A DNA stretch of 5,427 nt, from positions 1 to 5,427 of the forward strand of contig CAUJKG010000054.1 in assembly GCA_963205465.1 (NCBI GenBank), read 5' to 3'. The notes under the pieces are model-generated. The model was given only the letters and a program-made list of their open reading frames with translations. It made no database searches and had not been told where the DNA came from. Shown one piece after another: positions 1 to 5,427 of the stretch. Position 1 is the stretch's first letter; every line of letters starts with the position of its first letter. The translations under genes and the position numbers were made by a program. The DNA is from Pseudomonadota bacterium. GTDB taxonomy: Bacteria > Pseudomonadota > Alphaproteobacteria > Rhizobiales > Xanthobacteraceae.

Positions 1-1
1 T

Positions 2-235
2 TCGGCAAGCGAAGCCTCCAAAGTCTCCCCCCTCCCTGTCCCTCTCCCGCAGGCGGGAGAGGGGCGCCTAGTTGCGCCGCCGCAGCCCCCAGCAACGCCG
101 CAGGCGGTATGGAACGCCCTCACCCCCGCCGCCGTCGTCCACACCCGCGCGACGCTCGGCAAAGCGGAACTGCCTGCGCAGCTCGCGCGCTGGCTCGAGG
201 CGCTCGACGCCACCGGACGTTGGGCGCTGTTGTAG
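2..235 (+). pseudogene. 5' portion of ATP-dependent DNA ligase frame, ended by in-frame amber TAG
   Basis: Frame 2 is open from base 2 to an amber codon at 233-235 and is the same frame as the ligase core that follows. The last about 35 codons before the stop read like the conserved end of the N-terminal DNA-binding domain of proteobacterial ATP-dependent ligases: GKAELPAQLARWLEALDATG, then RWALL, stop, then RITGGLRIGVSARLAKT. From family memory a sense codon, commonly lysine, sits where TAG is. Before base 110 the sequence is Pro/Ala-rich and not family-like, which matches the variable linker in this ligase group, here enlarged by a REP-like palindrome. The true start codon lies outside the window. 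The truncation may be a real nonsense mutation or a sequence error; identification of the frame as ligase is firm. Confidence 0.8.
40..63. repeat. REP-like GC-rich palindrome inside the ligase linker
   Basis: Bases 40-50 (ccctctcccgc) and 53-63 (gcgggagaggg) are perfect reverse complements separated by 2 nt (ag). The core CCTCTCCCGC/GCGGGAGAGG resembles the dispersed palindromes common between genes in Rhizobiales and other high-GC proteobacteria. A smaller inverted repeat follows, ggcgc at 63-67 and gcgcc at 74-78. Here the palindrome lies within the open ligase frame and is read as Pro-Leu-Pro-Gln-Ala-Gly-Glu-Gly. Being a repeat elsewhere in the genome is inferred from its form; only one copy is in this window. 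Confidence 0.6.
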
Positions 236-250
236 CGCATCACCGGCGGC

Positions 251-1456
251 TTGCGCATCGGCGTCTCGGCGCGGCTTGCGAAGACGGCTGCCGCGGCACT
301 AGGGGCCCATAGCGTGACGGATGTCGAACTGGTCTGGCCGGGGCTCGAGCCGCCTTACGAGACGTTATTTCGCTGGCTCGAAGGCGAGGGTGAAGCACCG
401 GAGTCCAATAACCCGGTGTCGTTTCGCCCGGTGATGCTCGCGCATGCGATCGAGGAAGTCGATTTCGAGAAGCTCGACCCCTCGGATTTCGCTGCGGAGT
501 GGAAGTGGGATGGCATCCGCATTCAGGCGGCAAGCGGTCTGGATAAGAGCGGCAATCGTGTTACCCGCCTTTACTCGCGCACGGGAGAAGAAATCACCAG
601 GAGCTTTCCTGACCTGCTTCCGGCCTTCAAGCAGGACGGCGTGATCGATGGTGAGTTGCTGATCCTGCGCGAGGGGCGCGTGCAGAGCTTCAACGTGTTG
701 CAGCAGCGACTGAACCGGAAGACGATTTCGTCGAAGCTCCTGGAAGAATTTCCTGCTCATATTCGCGCCTATGATCTTCTTGCCGAAGGCGAGGAGGATT
801 TGCGCGACCTGCCGTTGACAAGGCGCCGGGAACGGCTCGAGCGCTATGTAAAATCGCTAAACGATAATCGCATTGATCTTTCGCCGATGGTTGGGTTCGA
901 TAACTGGGATACGCTTACGCAGGCGCGGAGCGATCCGCGCTCCCACGGTGCTGGCGATGACGCCGATGCGGTGGAAGGCGTGATGCTCAAGCGCCGCGAC
1001 GCCATTTATCAGCCCGGCCGGCCGAGGGGACCGTGGTGGAAGTGGAAGCGCGATCCTAAGGTAATCGATGCGGTATTGATGTACGCGCAGCGCGGCCACG
1101 GCAAACGCTCGTCGTTCTATTCTGACTACACCTTCGGAGTATGGAGCAACAGCGAGGAGGGCGAGCGGCTTGTTCCCGTGGGAAAGGCTTATTTCGGATT
1201 TACCGACGAGGAGCTGAAGGAGATCGACCGTTTTGTGCGTCGGAATACCGTGAACAAATTTGGACCGGTACGCGAGATCACGCACGAGCCACACAAGGGC
1301 CTGGTGTTTGAAGTTGCGTTCGAGGGACTGGCCCGCTCGGCTCGTCATAAGTCTGGGGTTGCGATGCGTTTTCCCCGCATCAACCGCCTGCGCTGGGACA
1401 AGGAGCCAAGAGACGCTGACCGGATCGCAGTCTTGGAGGCGATGCTCGAAAGTTGA
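251..1456 (+). CDS. ATP-dependent DNA ligase, catalytic and OB-fold core (gene broken upstream by amber stop)
   Basis: This frame encodes the nucleotidyltransferase and OB domains of an ATP-dependent DNA ligase, which seals nicks using a ligase-AMP intermediate. Numbered from the TTG at 251 (401 codons), motif I is KWDGIR at 85-90 with K85 as adenylated lysine. IDGEL (132-136), RAYDLL (172-177), motif IV VEGVMLK (241-247) and motif V WWKWK (262-266) are present, and the C-terminal MRFPRINRLRWDK (372-384) is the end typical of this family. The family is usually about 530 residues, so roughly 130 N-terminal residues are cut off by the amber at 233-235. TTG 251 is only the first possible start after that stop; there is no ribosome binding site and it falls mid-domain, so it is not a natural start. 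The group belongs to the Exo-Lig-Lhr-phosphoesterase repair cluster known from Pseudomonas putida, but no helicase gene follows here. If expressed, the product would resemble a minimal ligase lacking the DNA-binding domain. Confidence 0.88.
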   Translation: MRIGVSARLAKTAAAALGAHSVTDVELVWPGLEPPYETLFRWLEGEGEAPESNNPVSFRPVMLAHAIEEVDFEKLDPSDFAAEWKWDGIRIQAASGLDKSGNRVTRLYSRTGEEITRSFPDLLPAFKQDGVIDGELLILREGRVQSFNVLQQRLNRKTISSKLLEEFPAHIRAYDLLAEGEEDLRDLPLTRRRERLERYVKSLNDNRIDLSPMVGFDNWDTLTQARSDPRSHGAGDDADAVEGVMLKRRDAIYQPGRPRGPWWKWKRDPKVIDAVLMYAQRGHGKRSSFYSDYTFGVWSNSEEGERLVPVGKAYFGFTDEELKEIDRFVRRNTVNKFGPVREITHEPHKGLVFEVAFEGLARSARHKSGVAMRFPRINRLRWDKEPRDADRIAVLEAMLES

Positions 1457-1605
1457 GACCATCAGCGATTGCGTTTGGTTGATCAGGGAAATATAGAGAA
1501 ACGATCCGGGCTTTGAGCCTTGCCAGAAAGTAGCTTGAACATTTTTGCTTATGAAGTTGGCCCGAGGCAAGATACGAAGTCAGCCTTGGAACGTTGAGCC
1601 GATTC
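1457..1605. other. intergenic gap between ligase and methyltransferase
   Basis: About 150 bp with lower GC than the flanks. I see no convincing coding frame, RNA gene or T-tailed hairpin. A small hairpin (ggct 1509-1512, agcc 1516-1519) lacks a following T run. TTGAAC at 1535-1540 could pass for a -35 box, but no good -10 box lies 16-18 nt downstream, so no promoter is called. The change in composition fits the methyltransferase being a separate, later-acquired unit and not the next gene of a ligase operon. Confidence 0.5.
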
Positions 1606-2244
1606 ATGCGTACTTTTTTTGATAGAATTTTTTCGCGAAAACCAGCCAATGCGACCGCTGAGTCAGTGATCTCGCTCTACAGCCAGGATTATCCGAGTCC
1701 GGACAACGCATTCAAATTGTTCGAGGGTGAGTGGACTTCAAAAGTGCCGGGAGTCCCGACCGGCCAGATCGACTTGTTTTCAGACGGCCGTATCGATTGG
1801 CTGACGCAGCAATGTGGCGGTCTTTCCGGCAAGAGCATACTGGAGCTGGGCCCTTTGGAGGGCGGTCACACGCACATGCTGGCAAAAGCAGGTGCCGGCA
1901 GGATTCTTAGCATCGAGGCGAATAGGCAGGCGTTCCTGCGATGTCTTGTCGTTCAGGCGGCACTGAAATTTGATGCCGAGTTTCTGCTCGGCGATTTTCG
2001 CTCGTATCTGAAGGATACCGAAGAGCGTTTCGATTTTCTGCTCGCGAGCGGCGTCCTCTATCACATGACCAACCCGGAGGAAATGCTGGCCGACATGCGC
2101 TTTTCCTTGGGCTCCTGGGCAACCGCTGCGAAAGCCATAGGAAGCACCGCTAGCGCGACGAGGGCCAAGCGGCGATACCGGGAGTATCCAGGTTGCCCGG
2201 CAGGGCAGTTGGTAAAGTCGGCTTGCTGCATAGTGGCAGCATAG
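1606..2244 (+). CDS. class I SAM-dependent methyltransferase, C-terminally truncated and chimeric
   Basis: The product (212 aa from ATG 1606) has a Rossmann-type SAM-binding core. Motif I is ILELGPLEGG (residues 78-87), an acidic residue ends strand 2 in SIEAN (103-107), GDF (129-131) follows, and FDFLLASGVLYHM (143-155) is the motif IV/post region seen in Methyltransf_23/25-like enzymes. The substrate cannot be told; relatives often modify sugars or small molecules in glycan loci. After the helix ending at ADMR (162-165, base 2100) the sequence turns into about 47 residues rich in Ala, Ser, Arg and Cys with no methyltransferase character, and the usual later strands are missing. I take the ORF as truncated and fused to unrelated DNA, so activity is doubtful. 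TTG 1594 is an alternative start in the same frame; ATG 1606 is preferred although only a weak GAG lies 7 nt upstream. The 5' end is AT-rich compared with neighbours, which hints at transfer. Confidence 0.7.
   Translation: MRTFFDRIFSRKPANATAESVISLYSQDYPSPDNAFKLFEGEWTSKVPGVPTGQIDLFSDGRIDWLTQQCGGLSGKSILELGPLEGGHTHMLAKAGAGRILSIEANRQAFLRCLVVQAALKFDAEFLLGDFRSYLKDTEERFDFLLASGVLYHMTNPEEMLADMRFSLGSWATAAKAIGSTASATRAKRRYREYPGCPAGQLVKSACCIVAA
2061..2231 (-). pseudogene. possible orphan 5' end of an exported-protein gene, antisense to the methyltransferase tail
   Basis: Reading the minus strand from ATG at 2231 gives 56 codons ending at 2061. Residues 20-39 are RRLALVALAVLPMAFAAVAQ: a double arginine, a hydrophobic stretch, then A-V-A before Gln, which is the layout of a Sec signal peptide with an AxA cleavage site. 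Up to about residue 44 (base 2100) the frame lies exactly in the part of the window where the methyltransferase homology is lost; after that it is only antisense to the methyltransferase and soon stops. This fits the 5' end of a secreted-protein gene joined backwards to a broken methyltransferase. No Shine-Dalgarno sequence is visible before ATG 2231, and chance in GC-rich DNA is a serious alternative. Confidence 0.3.
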
Positions 2245-2269
2245 CCGACCGCGGTGGCCGGTAGAAACC

Positions 2270-3016
2270 TTAGTAGGTCGCGCGTCCGCCGGAGATGTCA
2301 AAAACCGCGCCGGTGGTGAACGAATTATCCTCCGATGCCATCCAGGCAACCATCGCGGCGAGTTCCTCGACCTTGACGAAGCGCGCGCGCGGAATTTTCG
2401 AGAGCATGAAGTCGATATGCTGCTGCGTGATCTGGTCGAAGATCGCGGTCTTGGCTGCGGCTGGCGTTACCGCGTTCACGGCGATGTCGTAGGAGGCGAG
2501 TTCTTTGCCCAGAGATTTCGTGAGCGCGATCACACCCGCTTTGGACGCGGAATAGTGCGCTGCGTTCGGGTTGCCTTCCTTGCCGGCGATCGAGGCGATG
2601 TTGACGATGCGGCCGTATTTCTGAGCGATCATGTGGGGAACGATCGCCTTGGAGCAGACGAAGGGTCCGTCGAGATTGACGCGCATGACGCGCCGCCATT
2701 CCTCGACCGTGGTATCCCATACCGTCGCATTCACGCCGGCAATGCCTGCGTTGTTCACGAGAATGTCGATCTTGCCGAAGTCCTTGATGGTCGCATCGCG
2801 CGCTTTCTCGACCGCGGCAAGATCCGAAACGTCGAGACCGTACGACTTGGTGCCGTTGCCGACTTCATTCGCCGTTCGCTGCGCGAAGACCTGATCCATG
2901 TCCCAGATCGCGACGCGCGCGCCAGAGCCGACGAAACGTTCGGTAATGGCGCGGCCGAAGCCCTGCGCACCACCGGTCACAACAGCGACTCGGCCGGAAA
3001 GATCGATCTTGTTCAT
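2270..3016 (-). CDS. SDR-family NAD(P)-dependent oxidoreductase (third gene of sugar-acid operon)
   Basis: A 248-aa classical short-chain dehydrogenase/reductase. The cofactor motif TGGAQGFG is at 14-21, Asp39 ends strand 2 (suggesting NAD(H) preference), NNAG is at 88-91, and the catalytic tetrad is Asn114, Ser142, Tyr155 and Lys159 (YSASK). The usual Pro-Gly after strand 6 is replaced by VTPAAAKTAIF (183-193). The start is ATG 3016 because the family begins shortly before the Gly motif and an AAGGA ribosome binding site lies 7 nt upstream; the frame is open further upstream but that part is not SDR-like. It is the last gene of a minus-strand operon, 10 nt after the preceding SDR. It lacks the three arginines that mark its neighbour's substrate pocket, so it probably acts on a different compound, such as the parent aldose or a later intermediate. 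Automatic annotation would likely say 3-oxoacyl-ACP reductase, which the context does not support. Confidence 0.85.
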   Translation of the reverse strand: MNKIDLSGRVAVVTGGAQGFGRAITERFVGSGARVAIWDMDQVFAQRTANEVGNGTKSYGLDVSDLAAVEKARDATIKDFGKIDILVNNAGIAGVNATVWDTTVEEWRRVMRVNLDGPFVCSKAIVPHMIAQKYGRIVNIASIAGKEGNPNAAHYSASKAGVIALTKSLGKELASYDIAVNAVTPAAAKTAIFDQITQQHIDFMLSKIPRARFVKVEELAAMVAWMASEDNSFTTGAVFDISGGRATY

Positions 3017-3023
3017 GTGAATA

Positions 3024-3028
3024 TCCTT
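3024..3028 (-). promoter_or_regulatory. ribosome binding site AAGGA of the distal SDR, overlapping the upstream stop codon
   Basis: On the minus strand AAGGA lies 7 nt before ATG 3016 and decides the start of the distal SDR. The stop codon TAA of the upstream SDR (3029-3027) shares bases with it, so a ribosome finishing the upstream gene sits on this site, suggesting translational coupling. Confidence 0.7.
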
Positions 3029-3761
3029 ACAAGGTCCAGCCGCCATCGGCGACATGCGCGCCGCCGGTCGTAAAGGAGCTTTCATCGCTGGCGAGATAAA
3101 GCGCGAGCATGGCGATCTCTTCGGCCGTACCGAGTCTGCCGAGCGGCTGCCGGGCGACGAAGTTCCTCATGCCCTCCGGTCCCTGCGCGGCGGCGCGGCC
3201 GAGCATGGAGGGAGTTTCGATGGTGCCAGGGCAGATGCAGTTGCAGCGAATGCCGTTCGAGATGAAATCGACCGCCACCGCACGGGTCAGCGCCGCGACG
3301 GCCGCTTTGGTCGCGCCGTAGACGTAGCGGTTGGGCGCGGCTTTCAGCACGCCTGCGGCGGAGGCGATATTGACGATGGAGCCGCCACCGGAAGCTAACA
3401 TCGCCGGCAGGAATGCCTTGATCGTGCGGTGCATGGATTTGACGTTGAGGTCGAACGAGAAATCCCAGTCCTTATCGCTGCAGTCGAGCACCGTGCCATG
3501 GTGCACGTAACCGGCTGCATTCAGAAGTACGTCGATCTTGCCGATGCGCTTCGCGGCTTCGTCCACGGCTTCGTTGGACAGCACATCCAGCTTGAACGCT
3601 TCCGCCACACCGGCCGCGCGCAATTCCGGAAATGCCTTCTCGTCGATATCGGTCGCCACCACATAGGCGCCTTCGCGCGCGAAGGTGATGGCGCAGGCGC
3701 GGCCGATGCCTGCCGAGGCTGCCGTAACGAATGCGCGCTTGCCTTTCAGTCTTCCAGCCAT
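3027..3761 (-). CDS. SDR dehydrogenase of the DHRS6/BDH2 and 2-keto-3-deoxy-L-fuconate dehydrogenase type
   Basis: A 244-aa SDR that strongly resembles human DHRS6/BDH2 as I remember it: shared stretches include VHHGTVLDC (86-94), KDWDFS (97-102) and GIRCNC (170-175). The cofactor loop is the family's variant TAASAGIG (13-20) in place of TGxxxGIG. Asp38 indicates NAD. Catalytic residues are Asn106, Ser134, Tyr148 and Lys152. Arg145, Arg189 and Arg204 match the three arginines proposed to hold the substrate carboxylate in DHRS6, so the substrate is probably a hydroxy or keto acid. Bacterial relatives oxidise 2-keto-3-deoxy sugar acids such as 2-keto-3-deoxy-L-fuconate at C4. ATG 3761 is chosen for the MAGRLKGKRA beginning, with GAAGAG 8 nt upstream. 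It starts 28 nt after the dehydratase stop, which places it directly after formation of a 2-keto-3-deoxy acid. The exact substrate is inferred. Confidence 0.85.
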   Translation of the reverse strand: MAGRLKGKRAFVTAASAGIGRACAITFAREGAYVVATDIDEKAFPELRAAGVAEAFKLDVLSNEAVDEAAKRIGKIDVLLNAAGYVHHGTVLDCSDKDWDFSFDLNVKSMHRTIKAFLPAMLASGGGSIVNIASAAGVLKAAPNRYVYGATKAAVAALTRAVAVDFISNGIRCNCICPGTIETPSMLGRAAAQGPEGMRNFVARQPLGRLGTAEEIAMLALYLASDESSFTTGGAHVADGGWTL

Positions 3762-3789
3762 TTCGAATGCTCTTCGTGGGCGAATCTTT

Positions 3790-5427
3790 TCAATGAGAAT
3801 GCCGTGGCGTGCCGAATTTCGCGGCGATGTCCTGATAACGCGTCGCAAGCTCTAGGCAGGCGCCGCTCGCGTGCTGGCCGACAGTGTTGCGGTAAAGCTC
3901 CTGCCAGGGCGTGTGATGCTCTGGATAGGGGAATCCGCCTTTAGCCTTCAACTCCGCATGGCGCTTCGCGACCTCATCCGCGGAGATCAGGATATTGGCT
4001 TCGCCTTTGCGCAGGTCGATGCGCACCTTGTCGCCGGTTTTCAGGATGGCCAATCCGCCACCGGCGGCGGCTTCCGGTGAAGCGTTCAGGATCGAAGGGG
4101 AGCCGGATGTTCCTGACTGTCTGCCGTCTCCGATGCACGGCAGCGACAGGATCCCGCGTTTGATGAGGGCGGCGGGCGGCTGCATGTTCACGACCTCCGC
4201 ACCGCCGGGATAACCGATCGGGCCGGTCCCGCGGATGAAAAGAATACAATGCTCGTCGATATTGAGCGACGGGTCGTCGATCCGCGAGTGGTATTCCTCT
4301 GGGCCATCGAACACGATGGCGCGGCCCTCGAACGCATCCGGGTCCCTAGGGTTGGAGAGATAGCGGTCGCGGAATTCTTTCGAGATCACGCTCGTCTTCA
4401 TGATGGCGCTGTCGAAGAGATTGCCCGAGAGCACGATGAAGCCGGCGTCGTTCACGAGCGGTCTGTCGCAGCTCCAGATCACGTCGTGATCCGGCTTGGG
4501 CGCGTCCTTGCAGTTTTCGCCCATGGATTTTCCGTTCACGGTGAGAGCGTCTTCGTGAATCTTGCCCTTTGTCATCAGTTCGCGAACCACCGCCGGGACG
4601 CCCCCGGCGCGATGGTACTCCTCGCCGAGATAAACGCCTGCCGGCTGAAGGTTGACCAGAAGCGGAATCTTGTGTCCCACGCGCTGCCAGTCATCGACCG
4701 TCAACTCGACGCCGACATGCCGGGCGAGGGCGTTGAGATGGATCGGTGCATTGGTGGAGCCGCCGATGGCGGAGTTCACGACAATGGCGTTCTCGAAGGC
4801 TTGCTTGGTCAGGATTTGCGACGGGCGTAGATCCTCCCAGACCATTTCCACGATGCGCTTGCCGGTGAGGTAGGAAATCTGTCCCCGCTCGCGGTAAGGC
4901 GCGGGGATGGCGGCGCAGCCGGGTAGCGACATGCCCAGTGCCTCGGCGAGCGAATTCATCGTCGAGGCGGTTCCCATGGTGTTGCAGTGGCCCACGGAGG
5001 GCGCCGACGAGGCTACGATCTCCATGAACTCGTCGTAGTCGATTTCGCCGGTCGCCAGCCGCTCGCGCGACTTCCAGACCACGGTGCCGGAGCCAGTGCG
5101 CTCGCCGTTGAACCAGCCATTGAGCATGGGACCGCCGGAAAGCACGATGGCCGGAATATTCACCGTCGCCGCCGCCATGAGGCAGGCGGGGGTGGTCTTG
5201 TCGCAACCGGTCGTCAGCACCACGCCATCGAGCGGATAGCCGAACAGCACCTCCACGAGCGACAGATAGGCGAGGTTACGGTCGAGCGCCGCCGTAGGCC
5301 GCTTCCCGGTCTCCTGGATGGGATGGCAGGGGAACTCCATGGCGACCCCGCCGGCTTCGCGAATGCCCTCGCGCACGCGATGGGCGAGCTCCAGGTGATG
5401 GCGGTTGCAGGGCGAGAGATCGCTCCA
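3790..5427 (-). CDS. xylD: IlvD/Edd-family aldonate dehydratase, D-xylonate dehydratase-like (5' end outside window)
   Basis: The frame enters from the right edge and gives 545 residues; about 50 N-terminal residues are outside. Enzymes of this family use a [2Fe-2S] cluster and Mg2+ to dehydrate sugar acids to 2-keto-3-deoxy acids. Numbered from the edge, the cluster cysteines are Cys7 (SPCNR), Cys75 (TTGCDK) and Cys148 (GHCNT), with the same 68- and 73-residue spacings I recall for Caulobacter XylD. Glu39, Asp76, Lys77 (carbamylated in relatives) and Glu411 match the Mg2+ site, and Ser438 in DGRQSG matches the catalytic serine. The opening WSDLSPCNR and the RPTAALDRNLAYL stretch are closer to D-xylonate dehydratase than to L-arabonate dehydratase or IlvD, but other aldonates remain possible. 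A GTG at 5376 is an apparent start only; the sequence before it is plainly homologous, including the first cluster cysteine. It is the first visible gene of the operon. All active-site residues are present. Confidence 0.9.
   Translation of the reverse strand, partial: WSDLSPCNRHHLELAHRVREGIREAGGVAMEFPCHPIQETGKRPTAALDRNLAYLSLVEVLFGYPLDGVVLTTGCDKTTPACLMAAATVNIPAIVLSGGPMLNGWFNGERTGSGTVVWKSRERLATGEIDYDEFMEIVASSAPSVGHCNTMGTASTMNSLAEALGMSLPGCAAIPAPYRERGQISYLTGKRIVEMVWEDLRPSQILTKQAFENAIVVNSAIGGSTNAPIHLNALARHVGVELTVDDWQRVGHKIPLLVNLQPAGVYLGEEYHRAGGVPAVVRELMTKGKIHEDALTVNGKSMGENCKDAPKPDHDVIWSCDRPLVNDAGFIVLSGNLFDSAIMKTSVISKEFRDRYLSNPRDPDAFEGRAIVFDGPEEYHSRIDDPSLNIDEHCILFIRGTGPIGYPGGAEVVNMQPPAALIKRGILSLPCIGDGRQSGTSGSPSILNASPEAAAGGGLAILKTGDKVRIDLRKGEANILISADEVAKRHAELKAKGGFPYPEHHTPWQELYRNTVGQHASGACLELATRYQDIAAKFGTPRHSH

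Noticed and set aside
72..312. Two short Arg/Pro-rich plus-strand frames at the left end
   Set aside because: They are out of frame with the ligase homology that covers bases 110-312 and have the composition of GC-rich noise.
1535..1563. Possible promoter before the methyltransferase (TTGAAC as -35 box)
   Set aside because: No acceptable -10 hexamer at 16-18 nt spacing.
857..1570. 237-codon minus-strand open frame opposite the ligase
   Set aside because: It is antisense to the catalytic and OB domains with recognisable ligase motifs, and its translation shows no domain of its own; GC-rich DNA often leaves such frames open.
2190..2256. Possible terminator between the convergent genes (tgccc-ggca-gggca and the palindrome accgcggt)
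   Set aside because: Stems are only 4-5 bp and no T run follows on either strand.
1780..2349. 189-codon minus-strand open frame opposite the methyltransferase
   Set aside because: It is antisense to the SAM-binding core and spans two unrelated segments; the Cys/Arg/Pro-rich composition is typical of a non-coding frame.
2417..3073. 218-codon plus-strand open frame opposite the distal SDR
   Set aside because: The minus strand encodes a complete SDR with catalytic tetrad there; the plus frame is its shadow.
4249..4830. 193-codon plus-strand open frame opposite the dehydratase
   Set aside because: The minus strand is strongly conserved dehydratase sequence; no motif or ribosome binding site supports the plus frame.
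5374..5376. GTG as the dehydratase start codon
   Set aside because: The 17 codons before it up to the window edge, including the first iron-sulphur cysteine in SPCNR, are clearly part of the same protein; the gene is cut by the window edge.

Overview
The window looks like high-GC alphaproteobacterial chromosome, probably Rhizobiales. This is inferred from GC-rich codon use, a proteobacterial ATP-dependent DNA ligase of the type clustered with Lhr-like helicase genes, a Caulobacter XylD-like dehydratase and a GC-rich REP-type palindrome. No taxonomic marker is present, so this is a judgement and not an identification.

Left part (1 to about 2270, plus strand) is a decaying repair and accessory region. 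The reading frame of an ATP-dependent DNA ligase is open from base 2 and runs to 1456, but an in-frame amber codon at 233-235 interrupts it in a conserved stretch. Upstream of the amber, the variable inter-domain linker contains an in-frame REP-like palindrome (40-63). The catalytic and OB domains downstream are intact, with all expected nucleotidyltransferase motifs. A gap of about 150 bp follows, then a class I SAM-dependent methyltransferase that starts normally but loses its family-like sequence near base 2100 and ends in an unrelated tail. Opposite this tail, on the minus strand, lies a short frame that reads like the start of an exported protein, so a rearrangement junction near 2100 is plausible.

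Right part (2270 to 5427, minus strand) is a compact operon for sugar-acid catabolism. In transcription order it holds an IlvD/Edd-family dehydratase most like D-xylonate dehydratase (5' end beyond the window), an SDR dehydrogenase of the DHRS6/BDH2 and 2-keto-3-deoxy-L-fuconate dehydrogenase type, and a second classical SDR. Gaps are 28 and 10 nt, and the stop codon of the first SDR overlaps the ribosome binding site of the second. The likely logic is aldonate dehydration to a 2-keto-3-deoxy acid followed by NAD-dependent oxidation, with the other SDR acting on the sugar or on another intermediate.

The two parts converge near 2245-2270. I see no rRNA, tRNA, CRISPR array, insertion sequence, riboswitch or convincing rho-independent terminator. 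I do not see a clearly new biological system. The most notable points are the broken ligase with its in-frame palindrome, the chimeric methyltransferase junction, and the dehydratase plus SDR gene combination.
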